DNA of 60,671 nucleotides from contig JBBDWR010000027.1 in NCBI GenBank assembly GCA_040902745.1, positions 1-60,671 on the forward strand. The letters run 5' to 3'. Numbering within the stretch: the stretch's first letter is position 1; every line of letters starts with the position of its first letter. This stretch comes from JBBDWR01 sp040902745. GTDB lineage: Bacteria > Actinomycetota > UBA4738 > HRBIN12. The translations under genes and the position numbers were made by a program. Below are positions 41,781-49,808 of this stretch, piece after piece. The notes beneath the pieces are model-generated. The model did not search any database. It worked only from the letters and a program-made list of their open reading frames with translations, and was not told where the DNA came from.

Positions 41781-42700
41781 GCGTACCTCCCGTAGTCGAC
41801 CTCGCCGCTGGGAGCGGGTCCGGGTCGCAGCGCGTCCCAGTGCGCATCGCCCCACTTCTCCACGTAGTCGCCGTGCGACGAGAGATCGAACACCCACTCC
41901 CGGAGCCAGGCCTGGAGGGTGTCCGGATCCCGCGCGATCGCGTCCCAGTCGATGTAGAAGCGGTTGTCGCGGTCGTAGTACCCCTGTGCGAAGCTCGGAT
42001 GGCAGGCGAACGGCTCCTGCACGACCGCATCCACGACCGCGGCCGGGATCACCGTGCGGTTGGGGTCTCGCCGGATCGTGGACTCCTCGACGACCTCCTC
42101 GACGACGACGATCACGCGCTCCGCGGCGAAGGCGGCTTCCTTCTGGCAGCCGAGCAGCCCCCAGATCTGCGTGTTGCCCTCGGCGTCCGCGCGCTGCGCG
42201 TGGACGATCGAGACATCCGGGCGAAGCGGCGGAACAACGTAGACCCCGGTGCCGTCCTCGTACGGGCTCGTCATCGGCACGATCTTCGGATTGACCTCGG
42301 GGATGTCGCTCTCGTAGTAGGAGCGCAGCGGGAAGAACGGCAGGTTCGCCGCCCCGGCCATGTAGCGACAGACCATCCCGAAGTGGGAGTACTCCTCCAG
42401 CTCCAGAGGCTCGGGGTCGTCGTGTTCCACGCGTCGACGCACCGCGTGGAGGGAGCCGACGCCCGGGTTGCCCATCCAACTGAAGATCAGCTTGGACGCG
42501 ACCCCTGCGCCGATCATCTGGTCGTAGATCACGTCGGGCGTCATCCGCGCGAGGGTGAGGTCGCGCCGCCCTTGCCGGATGATCTCGTGCCCCGCGGCGA
42601 AGCAGATCAGGTGCGTGAACCCTTCGATCGCCACGGTGTCTCCGTCGTGCACCAACTCGGCGACGGCATCGCGCATCGACGCGACCTTGGACTCACTCAC
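41777..42700 (-). CDS. CoA-transferase alpha subunit (glutaconate CoA-transferase/IpdA family)
   Basis: The 307-residue alpha subunit has DTVAIEGFTHLICFAAGHEI, IFSWMGNPGVGSLH and VSIVHAQRADAEGNTQIWG, typical of the CoA-binding alpha subunit. It is translationally coupled to the beta subunit. The presence of this pair beside aminotransferases and an aldehyde dehydrogenase suggests an organic-acid or amino-acid catabolic route that yields a dicarboxylic or branched acyl-CoA. A 30-bp gap separates it from the next gene upstream. Confidence 0.87.
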   Translation of the reverse strand: MSESKVASMRDAVAELVHDGDTVAIEGFTHLICFAAGHEIIRQGRRDLTLARMTPDVIYDQMIGAGVASKLIFSWMGNPGVGSLHAVRRRVEHDDPEPLELEEYSHFGMVCRYMAGAANLPFFPLRSYYESDIPEVNPKIVPMTSPYEDGTGVYVVPPLRPDVSIVHAQRADAEGNTQIWGLLGCQKEAAFAAERVIVVVEEVVEESTIRRDPNRTVIPAAVVDAVVQEPFACHPSFAQGYYDRDNRFYIDWDAIARDPDTLQAWLREWVFDLSSHGDYVEKWGDAHWDALRPGPAPSGEVDYGRYA

Positions 42701-42730
42701 GGGTTCCCCTCCGGACGTGGAGCCGCAACG

Positions 42731-44068
42731 CTACCCGAGCACCTCGGCCACGGCCTCCTCGAAGATCCCGAGCGCGGCCCGCGCCTGGTCCTCGCGGAAC
42801 ACCAGCGGTGGGGAGATCCTGATCGCGTCGTCCCCACAGGTCAGCATCAGCAGCCCTCGACGGAACGCGGCGAGCTCCACGGCCGCGGCCCGCTCGTGGT
42901 CGGCGAACTGCAGACCGATCCACAGCGCCGTGCCGCGGACCTCGACGATGCCCGGGTGTCGCCTCGCGATGTCGCGGCATCCGTTCAGCAACACCTCCCC
43001 CACCACGGCAGCGTTTCCGACGAGGTTCTCGGACTCGATCACGTCCATCGTCGCGAGTGCAGCCGCGCACGAGACCGGGGAGCCGCCGTAGGTCGAGCCG
43101 TGCGCGCCGAGTTCCCAGACCATGAGGTCCTCACGGGCGAGCATCGCGCCCAGCGGCAGCCCGCTGGCGATGCCCTTGCCGGACACGACGATGTCGGGCT
43201 CCACGTCGAAATGTTCGACCGCCCACATCTTGCCGGTGCGACCCATGCCGCTCTGCACCTCGTCGCAGATCAACAGGATCCCGTGCTTGTCGCACAGCTC
43301 GCGCAGGTACGTGAACCATCCGTCGGGGGGAACGATGTAGCCGCCCTCTCCGAGCATCGACTCCACGACGATCGCGGCGACCTCGGTGGGCGACACGAGG
43401 CGCTTGAACAGCACCTGCTCGATGTAGTCGAAGTCTCCGTAGAAGGAGTGGTGCACGCTCGGCAGCATCGGGCCGAAGTTGGTCCGATACAGAGACTTGG
43501 AAGCCGTCAGGGAGACCGACCCCATCGAGCGCCCGTGGAAGGACTGGAAGAACCCGATCAGATACTGGCGGCCAGTCGCGTATCTGGCGAGCTTGATCGC
43601 CGCCTCGACGGCCTCGGTACCCGAGTTGGTCAAGAAGCTGCGGGCGGGCTTGGAGAACGGTGCGATCGCATCCAGGCGCTCGCACACATCGGAGTAGATC
43701 GGCAGGTAGAAGTCCGAGGCCGAGTAGTGCAGCAGCTCGGTCGCCTGCTGCTGCACAGCCTGGACGACCTTCGGGTGGCAGTGCCCCGTGGACGTCACCG
43801 CGATGCCAGCGTTGAGGTCGAGGAAGATGTTGCCGTCCACGTCCTCCACGACCGACCCCGCCCCGCGGCGCGGGACGAACGGATACGCGCGCGGCAGCGA
43901 AGGAGAGGTGACCTTGCGGTCGCGCTCGATTTGCGCCATCGCCTCCGGACCCGGGACCTCGGTCACGAGCCTTGGCGTGGTGACGCCGGAGAGGCCGTCG
44001 TAGGTCAGTTCGCTTTCCTGCACGCGCACCTGTCGCTCCTTTGCCTGGTCATCGGCGCCCTCGGTCAT
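42731..44068 (-). CDS. Class III aminotransferase, 4-aminobutyrate/acetylornithine type
   Basis: This 445-residue GabT-like enzyme has NSGTEAVEAAIKLARYATGR, FFQSFHGRSMGSVSLTASK, LLICDEVQSGMGRTGKMWAVE and the PLP lysine in VSGKGIASGLPLG. Motifs match 4-aminobutyrate, 5-aminovalerate or lysine-6-aminotransferase enzymes. It lies 39 bp downstream of the aldehyde dehydrogenase, which could oxidise the semialdehyde produced, so the two probably work in series. Confidence 0.9.
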   Translation of the reverse strand: MTEGADDQAKERQVRVQESELTYDGLSGVTTPRLVTEVPGPEAMAQIERDRKVTSPSLPRAYPFVPRRGAGSVVEDVDGNIFLDLNAGIAVTSTGHCHPKVVQAVQQQATELLHYSASDFYLPIYSDVCERLDAIAPFSKPARSFLTNSGTEAVEAAIKLARYATGRQYLIGFFQSFHGRSMGSVSLTASKSLYRTNFGPMLPSVHHSFYGDFDYIEQVLFKRLVSPTEVAAIVVESMLGEGGYIVPPDGWFTYLRELCDKHGILLICDEVQSGMGRTGKMWAVEHFDVEPDIVVSGKGIASGLPLGAMLAREDLMVWELGAHGSTYGGSPVSCAAALATMDVIESENLVGNAAVVGEVLLNGCRDIARRHPGIVEVRGTALWIGLQFADHERAAAVELAAFRRGLLMLTCGDDAIRISPPLVFREDQARAALGIFEEAVAEVLG

Positions 44069-44107
44069 CGTCTCTTCTTACGGCCACGCCGCCCCGCCGG
44101 GCCCGCC

Positions 44108-45673
44108 TCAGTCCTCGATCACGGTCCGGGACTGTTCGCGCATGTACTGCGTCACGTAGTAGGGACCTCCGCCGGCCTTGCCGGTGGTTCCCGAGCCCTT
44201 CCAGCCACCGAACGGCTGGACGCCGGGCCACGCTCCCGTCGTGGATCCTGCGCGCCGGTTCACGTAGATCACGCCCGCCTGGATCCGGTCGAGCCACTCC
44301 CGCTGCTCGACCTCGTCCTCGCTGAAGAGCCCCGCGGTCAGGCCGTACTCGGTGTCGTTGGCCAGCTCGATCGCCTCGTCGAGCTCGTCGAACGGCGCGA
44401 CGGTCACGAACGGCACGAACAGCTCGGTGCCCCAGAGCCACGAGTCCAGCGGCACCTCGGCGACGGTCGGACGTACGAAGTTTCCCCGGGCCAGGTCGCC
44501 GTCGGTGATCCGCTCGCCGCCGGTCACGATCTCGCCGTTCTTGCGCGCCTCGTCCGAGGCCTTCTCGTACGTGTCGATCGCCGCCTGGTTGATCACGGGA
44601 CCCAGGAAGACATCGCGCTCGAGCGGGTCCCCCACGGCGATCTGCTCGGTCTTCTCCTTGAGTTTGGCCACGAACTCGTCGTGCACCTCGCGCTCGACGT
44701 ACACGCGCGAGCACGCGGAGCACTTCTGTCCGCCGAACCCGAACGCGGAGCGCATCACCCCGTCACTCGCCTTTTCCAGATCGGCGTGCTTGGTGACGAT
44801 CGTGGGGTTCTTGCCGCCCATCTCGCAGATCGCCGGCTTGGGGAACTCCGACGCGAAGGTCTTGTAGATGCCCATCCCGACCTCGTAGGACCCCGTGAAG
44901 GTGATCCCATCGACGTCGGGGTGGTGCACGATCGCGTCGCCGACGATCGACCCACGGCCCGGCAGGTAGTGGAACGCGCCGGGAGCAACCCCCGCGTCGC
45001 GGTAGATCTCATACAGCTTCCATCCGAGCAGGGCTCCCTGGTTGGCCGGCTTGAACACCACGGTGTTGCCGGCGACCAACGCAGCCGACGACGGTCCGCC
45101 GGACAGCGCCATCGGGAAGTTGAACGGGCTGATCACCGCCCACACGCCGAAGGGACGCAACACGTCGTAGTAGTCGCCGCCTGCCCCCATCGCCTGCATC
45201 GGGACCTTGAAGCCTTCGTGGTCCTGCATCTCTTTGGCGTTCCAGCGGATCAGGTCGGCGGTCTCCTCGACGTCGCCGAGCGCCTCGAGCCGGTTCTTGC
45301 CGACCTCCATCGCCATCAGGGCCGCGAGCAGGTTGCGACGCTCGGTGATCAGATCGGCGGCCGCGCGCATGATCTCGACGCGACGTTGCCAGCCCATGCG
45401 GTCCCACTCGAGCGCGGCGCCCTTGGCCGCGGCGATCGCGTCCTCCACGTCGGTGGCCGTGGCCATCGAGATCGTGGCGAGCTTGATGTCGCCGTCGATC
45501 GGAGAGTGGATGTCGTAGGTGCCGTCGCCGGGGCGCTCCTCCCCGTCGACGACGACAGGGATCGTCCTGCCGAGCTCGGCCTTGGCCTGCTCGATCCCCT
45601 CGTCGTAACCCTTCTGCAGTTCCTCGTTGTCCGCCGACATCGTGGCGTAGGTCACGCGGAATTGCTCAGCCAT
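44108..45673 (-). CDS. Aldehyde dehydrogenase, L-glutamate-gamma-semialdehyde (RocA) type
   Basis: The 521-residue ALDH has the NAD+-binding and catalytic motifs: GVWAVISPFNFPMAL, FTGSYEVGMGIYKT, the general-base Glu in ICEMGGKNP, and the catalytic Cys in GFGGQKCSACSR. Length and N-terminal region (VVDGEERPGDGTYDIHSP) resemble RocA/PutA-type delta-1-pyrroline-5-carboxylate dehydrogenases. The ATG at 45673 has GGAGGGG upstream. It is the first gene of a run of catabolic genes reading down to 38243. Confidence 0.92.
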   Translation of the reverse strand: MAEQFRVTYATMSADNEELQKGYDEGIEQAKAELGRTIPVVVDGEERPGDGTYDIHSPIDGDIKLATISMATATDVEDAIAAAKGAALEWDRMGWQRRVEIMRAAADLITERRNLLAALMAMEVGKNRLEALGDVEETADLIRWNAKEMQDHEGFKVPMQAMGAGGDYYDVLRPFGVWAVISPFNFPMALSGGPSSAALVAGNTVVFKPANQGALLGWKLYEIYRDAGVAPGAFHYLPGRGSIVGDAIVHHPDVDGITFTGSYEVGMGIYKTFASEFPKPAICEMGGKNPTIVTKHADLEKASDGVMRSAFGFGGQKCSACSRVYVEREVHDEFVAKLKEKTEQIAVGDPLERDVFLGPVINQAAIDTYEKASDEARKNGEIVTGGERITDGDLARGNFVRPTVAEVPLDSWLWGTELFVPFVTVAPFDELDEAIELANDTEYGLTAGLFSEDEVEQREWLDRIQAGVIYVNRRAGSTTGAWPGVQPFGGWKGSGTTGKAGGGPYYVTQYMREQSRTVIED

Positions 45674-45720
45674 ACGAACCCCTCCCAGGAACACGAGAAA
45701 CCGAATCGCTCAGGGCTCCC

Positions 45721-45750
45721 ATGCTATCCGAGCCGAACGGATCTCCCCAA
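45721..45750 (-). promoter_or_regulatory. Predicted promoter of the aldehyde dehydrogenase catabolic operon
   Basis: On the minus strand TTGGGG (45750-45745), an 18-bp spacer and TAGCAT (45726-45721) make a plausible promoter about 50 bp upstream of the aldehyde dehydrogenase start. The TAGCAT hexamer is the same one found in the candidate sRNA promoter. Confidence 0.4.
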
Positions 45751-45824
45751 GGGGGTCCTTTGACCGCAGGACATCCGGCGACATGGGCCCACGCGGGTGG
45801 CGGCTCGGCCCGGTAACGAGTCGG

Positions 45825-47339
45825 TCAGCCCGCGATCTCGCGGCCGAGGTCCACCCGCCTGCCTCGGGCCCTCTTGCGCTCATACATCGCCTCATCCGCC
45901 CGCTTGAGGAGTGAGCGCAGGTCGGACGCGTCGATCGGGTAGATGCCCGTGCCGATGCTCATCGAGGCGGCCACCTCGGTGCCGGCGATCGCGAACGGCT
46001 CCTGCAGCGCCGCGTGGATCCGCTCGGCCATCATCTTGGCCGTGGCGACCGCCCCGAACCGCTCCCCGTCGTTCACCGCAAGATCGGACATCAGCACCAG
46101 GAACTCATCGCCGCCCTGTCGAGCGACCAGATCGGTGTCACGGGTGATCGGCTCCAGACGCTCCGCGATCGCGCACAACAGCTCGTCTCCGGCGTGGTGA
46201 CCCAGGGTGTCGTTGATCTCCTTGAAGCCGTCGATATCCATAAACAACAGGGCGACGGCGGTCGCGGATCGACGGGCCCTGGCCAGCGCCGCTTCGAGCA
46301 GCTCCTCGAGCAGCGCCCGGTTCGCCAGCCCCGTGAGCGGGTCGTGGTAGGCGAGGAACGCGACCTGCGCCTCGGCTTCTTTGCGAGCAGTCACATCGGT
46401 CAGCACACCGTGCCAGAAGACCGGCTTGCCGGCGTCGTCGTGCACGAGGCGGGATTCGTCGCGGATCCACCGCCACTCGCCGGCCTTCGTCCGCACGCGA
46501 TACTCCTCCATGAATGGTTCGCCCGTCTCACCGGTGCGAACACCTTCATCCCATACGCGTTGGAAGTCCTCGGGGTGGATCGCCCGCTGCCAGGCGCCGC
46601 CTTCTGCGAGCCATTCCTCTTGTGTGTAACCGAGCATCGTCTCGATCTGCGGGCTCACGTACACCTCGCCGTACCCTGCCGCCTCGTTCGGATCCACGTT
46701 CTCGATGTAGGTGATCGCGGGGATCGCCTCGACGTGCGCGCGATGCAACCGTTCGGCCTCGTGCAGCTTCCGCTCCTGCTCCCCGCGGTCGATCGCCGCG
46801 CCGAGCAACTCACCGACAGCGATCAGCGCTGCTTCTTCGCCCCGGGACCAGTCCGCGTCGATGTTACGGGTGAATACGAGTGTTCCCCACCACCGCTCCC
46901 GCGTTCGCACCGGCACGACGATCAGCGAAGCGATCCCGTCCGCCTCGAGTCGGCCACGCTCGGATTCCGGGAAGCCGTCGACCGGACCGCAGACCGTCCC
47001 TCCGCCCGACAGGATCGCGGCCCATCGTTGGAAGCCGTCGTCGTAGGCGTGGGGTTCTGCCCATCGCTTCACGAGTTGCGCCGAGGAGGGCGCCGCCCAG
47101 ACCTCACGCCGTTGCATCCACGATCGGCCCTCTTCGTCCACCGTGGTCTCGAACGCGGAGGCGTGGTCACATCCGGTGGACGTGGCCAGCTCCTCGAGGA
47201 CGCTCGGGATCGCATCGGCCCATGCCTCGGCATGCGTCAGCGTCCGGGCCGCAGAGGCGACGGCCAGGACCAGTCGGTCCTCGTCGGGCCGATGTTGATG
47301 AGACACACTTTGGTCATCGTCACGACCGTGCCCAGGCAT
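45825..47339 (-). CDS. GAF-PAS-GGDEF protein, probable diguanylate cyclase
   Basis: This 504-residue signalling protein has a GAF-like N-domain (SVLEELATSTGCDHASAFET, SLIVVPVRTRERWWGTLVF), a PAS/PAC domain (YVSPQIETMLGYTQEEW, VRTKAGEWRWIRDESRL) and a GGDEF domain (YHDPLTGLANRALLEELL, LLFMDIDGFKEIND, RQGGDEFLVLMS). The active-site GGDEF is intact, and the product-inhibition I-site RxxD is present 5 residues before it (RDTD). No transmembrane helix. It should make c-di-GMP in response to a cytoplasmic cue. ATG 47339 is used; GTG 47306 is another option. Confidence 0.9.
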   Translation of the reverse strand: MPGHGRDDDQSVSHQHRPDEDRLVLAVASAARTLTHAEAWADAIPSVLEELATSTGCDHASAFETTVDEEGRSWMQRREVWAAPSSAQLVKRWAEPHAYDDGFQRWAAILSGGGTVCGPVDGFPESERGRLEADGIASLIVVPVRTRERWWGTLVFTRNIDADWSRGEEAALIAVGELLGAAIDRGEQERKLHEAERLHRAHVEAIPAITYIENVDPNEAAGYGEVYVSPQIETMLGYTQEEWLAEGGAWQRAIHPEDFQRVWDEGVRTGETGEPFMEEYRVRTKAGEWRWIRDESRLVHDDAGKPVFWHGVLTDVTARKEAEAQVAFLAYHDPLTGLANRALLEELLEAALARARRSATAVALLFMDIDGFKEINDTLGHHAGDELLCAIAERLEPITRDTDLVARQGGDEFLVLMSDLAVNDGERFGAVATAKMMAERIHAALQEPFAIAGTEVAASMSIGTGIYPIDASDLRSLLKRADEAMYERKRARGRRVDLGREIAG

Positions 47340-47422
47340 TAGGCACAAGGGCCTCGGACACGCACCTCCCGCTGGGGAAAACCCGGGATTCTTCCGTGGG
47401 GCGGGTGTACCATCGCCCTCCC

Positions 47423-48214
47423 TTGAGGCTCGTGACGTTCGACCGGCGGGGGCACCGGCGATTGGGCGCGATCCACGGCGGAGGGATCGTCGACCTGCCC
47501 GACCTCGTCGGGCACCCGGCCTTCCCCACCACCCTGGAGGCGCTCGTGTCGAGGAACGGGGGCACCGTTCTCGATGCGGCCCGGGAAGCCCTTACGCGGG
47601 ATGAGGCAGAACGCTTCCTCGTCCGCGACGCCAGTCTGCTTCCGCCGCTGTACCCGAGCTCTCTGCGCAGCGACGACGCGATGGACGGCGTTCGCACCCT
47701 CGTCGGCTCAGGGGCCGAGGTGGGCTGGCCCGCGGGTGCGGGATGGCTCGAGTACCGTCCCAAGATCGCCGCGGTTCTTGGCCGCCCGATACGGGGCCTT
47801 GCCGCCGAGCAGGTACCGGACGCGATCTTCGGCTACACGCTGGTCAGCGACTGGCTCGTACACGATGCGACGGGAACCCCCGACTTCGGCGTCGCACCGG
47901 TGCCGGTCGCGGTGGGCCCCTGCGTCGTCACTGCCGACGAGATCGACACGGAGTCGATGTTCCTGATCGTCCGCGTCGACGGTGAGCAACGGCTCAAGGG
48001 GAACCTGCACGGCACCGCGCAACACCTTGCCGGTGCGATCGCTCGTGCATCGAGGGTGCACGACCTCCAGGCGGGCGAAGCATTCGCTGCGAGCCCCTTC
48101 GCCGCGGGTTCACACGACTACGACCGGCAGCTGTGGCCCGGCGCGATCGTCGAGCTGGAAGCCGACGGGATCGGAACGCTGACCACCCGGCTTTCACGCG
48201 CGGTCGCCGCCTGA
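47423..48214 (+). CDS. Fumarylacetoacetate hydrolase-family protein lacking two metal ligands
   Basis: This 263-residue protein has the FAH fold pattern: LRLVTFDRRGHRRLGAI, EYRPKIAAVLGRPI, IFGYTLVSDW and a C-terminal VELEADGIGTLTTRL. In active relatives the motif xExELAVVIG supplies two metal-binding Glu, but here the aligned residues are Arg and Lys (YRPKIAAVLG); the later Asp in VSDW is present. It may be catalytically different or inactive. The TTG start gives an MRLVTF beginning; GTG 47405 and GTG 47432 are alternatives. It is divergent from the GGDEF gene. Confidence 0.75.
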   Translation: MRLVTFDRRGHRRLGAIHGGGIVDLPDLVGHPAFPTTLEALVSRNGGTVLDAAREALTRDEAERFLVRDASLLPPLYPSSLRSDDAMDGVRTLVGSGAEVGWPAGAGWLEYRPKIAAVLGRPIRGLAAEQVPDAIFGYTLVSDWLVHDATGTPDFGVAPVPVAVGPCVVTADEIDTESMFLIVRVDGEQRLKGNLHGTAQHLAGAIARASRVHDLQAGEAFAASPFAAGSHDYDRQLWPGAIVELEADGIGTLTTRLSRAVAA

Positions 48215-48239
48215 ACCGGTCGGTGGCTTGGTCCGGTCG

Positions 48240-48362
48240 CTACTTCTTCTTCGCGCTCTTGCGCGCACTTCCACGCTCGGCGGCCTTGCGCGCCTCGCGC
48301 GCCTTCTTCTTGCGCTTGCGATCGTGCGCCCAACGCACCTTGCGTCGATCTCCTCGACCCAT
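48240..48362 (-). CDS. 40-residue highly basic protein
   Basis: This small ORF starts at an ATG preceded by GAGGAG (about 6-11 bp) and gives a 40-residue, Lys/Arg-rich product beginning MGRGDRRKVRWAHDRKRKKK and ending SAKKK. The composition suggests RNA or ribosome binding. It is 23 bp downstream of proC on the same strand. The good ribosome-binding site and composition argue for a real gene. I do not recognise a family. Confidence 0.6.
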   Translation of the reverse strand: MGRGDRRKVRWAHDRKRKKKAREARKAAERGSARKSAKKK

Positions 48363-48385
48363 GCTCGTCTCCTCTTCCGGTGTGA

Positions 48386-49246
48386 TCAGCGCCGCGCGCG
48401 TTCCGCGAGCGATCCGTCGTCGTCATCGTCGTCGCCGCCCTGCGCGAGCTCCGCGGAGCGCGTGTTCGCGGCGTCGATCGCGTTGAGGAACGCGGCCCGA
48501 ACGCCGGTCTCCTCCAACACGCGGATCGCCGAGATCGTGGTGCCGCCGGGGGAGGTGACCATCTCCCGCAGTTCGACCGGATGCATCCCGGTGTCACGAA
48601 GCATCTTTGCAGAACCGAGCATCGTCTGAACGATCAGCTCGGTGGAGACGTCGCGAGAGAGCCCGAGCAGGATGCACGCCTCGATCATCGCCTCCGCGAG
48701 CAGGAAGAAATAGGCGGGACCGCTCCCGCTCGTCGCCGTGATCGCGTCGAGGCTGGATTCGGGCAGCCGCAGCACCTTGCCGACGTAGCCGAGCAGCTCC
48801 TCCGTCTCGGCCAGGTGCTTGTCGTCGGCGTGCGCCCCGGGGCTGGTAACCGACATCGCCTCGTCGACGAGCACCGCGACATTGGACATCACGCGGACGA
48901 TCGGGACCCCGTCCGGCAGGTGCTTCTCGACGAAGCTCGTGCGGATCCCCGCGGCGAAGCTCACCACGAGCTGATCGCTGCTCACGTGCGGCGCGATCTG
49001 GCTGAGCAGGGTCTGCATGTCCTGGGGTTTCACCGCCAGCACGAGGGTGTCCGCCCAGCCGACGGCGCCCGCGTCGGTAAGGGTCGCGTTCACGCCGTAC
49101 TTGCCGGCCAGCTCACGAGCCCGTTCCTCGCGGCGGCAGGTCACGGTGATCTCCTCCACGCTACGGCCGCCCGATCGGATCAACCCCGACACCAGGGCCT
49201 CACCCATCTTGCCGCCGCCCAGGAAGGCGACCTTTCGTCCCGTCAT
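48386..49246 (-). CDS. proC: Pyrroline-5-carboxylate reductase
   Basis: This 286-residue enzyme makes the last step of proline synthesis, reducing pyrroline-5-carboxylate with NAD(P)H. The Rossmann motif VAFLGGGKMGEALVSGLI is at the N-terminus; VLAVKPQD, RVMSNVAVLVDEAMS, ATSGSGPAYFFLLAEAM and VTSPGGTTISAIRVLEE follow in family order. The C-terminus carries a poly-Asp tail (DDDDDD). The 562-bp upstream region is unusually long and contains an RNA-gene candidate. Confidence 0.95.
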   Translation of the reverse strand: MTGRKVAFLGGGKMGEALVSGLIRSGGRSVEEITVTCRREERARELAGKYGVNATLTDAGAVGWADTLVLAVKPQDMQTLLSQIAPHVSSDQLVVSFAAGIRTSFVEKHLPDGVPIVRVMSNVAVLVDEAMSVTSPGAHADDKHLAETEELLGYVGKVLRLPESSLDAITATSGSGPAYFFLLAEAMIEACILLGLSRDVSTELIVQTMLGSAKMLRDTGMHPVELREMVTSPGGTTISAIRVLEETGVRAAFLNAIDAANTRSAELAQGGDDDDDDGSLAERARR

Positions 49247-49405
49247 CTGCTGCTCCTCATCCGGATCGGCTCAGACGGTCCTCATGTTGGCAGGCCACGG
49301 TGCCCGCCACCACTCGGCGCTCGCAAGCGGGGGGCGTCGAGGACCTGGGGCGCAGGGGGGCCCATGCGAGGGACCAGAGGAACCATGAAAAACGGGAAAG
49401 GAAAG

Positions 49406-49440
49406 GATGGGGAAAAGAAAGAACCCGAGGAACCTTCGGC
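49406..49440 (-). terminator. Putative terminator of the candidate structured RNA
   Basis: On the minus strand an imperfect stem CCGAAGGTTCCTCGG is followed by the T-rich tract GTTCTTTCTTTT and then a longer pyrimidine-rich stretch. It fits an intrinsic terminator, though the stem is imperfect. The rest of the gap towards proC (49247-49405) is polypurine on the plus strand with no gene I can support; it presumably holds the proC promoter. Confidence 0.45.
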
Positions 49441-49685
49441 TCGTCGGAGGCGAACCTCCAACCACCGTCGGCCCCTCGGGCTCCGAGTGCTCCGAGCAAC
49501 CTGGCAGCGTCGCGGTGGACTTCGGCGGTAGTCCCTTTCGTTGGGCTTTGGGGCCTTCCGAGCCTCGCCACCCGCACAGCTAGTTGGCCTTCCCAACCGT
49601 ACGAGCAGGTGCGCCCAGTCGGCCTTACGGCTTTCCCAGGGGACCCCGCCGGTCCCGGACTGCTGCTCCGACTGCTCGGAGCGAT
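49415..49685 (-). ncRNA. Candidate free-standing structured RNA
   Basis: This segment of about 270 nt has no credible ORF, yet it is dense in hairpins when read on the minus strand: CTCCGA-GCAG-TCGGAG near the 5' end, GCC-GTAA-GGC, GTTGG-GAAGG-CCAAC and GGAGG-TTCG-CCTCC. The 5' terminal GCTCCGAG can also pair with two CTCGGAGC copies near the 3' end, giving a closed, 6S-like shape. A promoter lies just upstream and a T-rich stretch just downstream. It does not match RNase P, tmRNA or SRP RNA motifs. A 6S/Ms1-like sRNA is one possibility. Boundaries are approximate. Confidence 0.5.
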
Positions 49686-49689
49686 ACGG

Positions 49690-49718
49690 ATGCTACGGAC
49701 GCCCCTCGAACCGGTCAA
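49690..49718 (-). promoter_or_regulatory. Predicted promoter of the candidate structured RNA
   Basis: On the minus strand TTGACC (49718-49713), a 17-bp spacer and TAGCAT (49695-49690) form a near-consensus vegetative promoter, with a start site predicted at about 49685-49682. That is where the base-paired 5' end of the RNA candidate begins. Confidence 0.55.
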
Positions 49719-49808
49719 GGCGAAGAACCACCAGGTCAGCGGTCGAATGTGCAGGTCATGAGATCGGACGAAAGAGTGACAAGAACCGGTCGCGTTCGCC
49801 CTGGATCA

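Noticed and set aside
41744..45763. A very long open frame (over 1300 codons) on the plus strand
   Set aside because: It lies opposite a CoA-transferase, an aminotransferase and an aldehyde dehydrogenase that have clear family motifs. Its composition (Arg, His, Asp, Gly) is that of a GC-rich antisense frame.
49415..49685. RNase P RNA, tmRNA or SRP RNA
   Set aside because: The RNase P P4 core GAGGAAAGTCC, the tmRNA start and tag region, and the SRP GGAAGGAAGCAGC-type helix 8 pattern are all missing on both strands.
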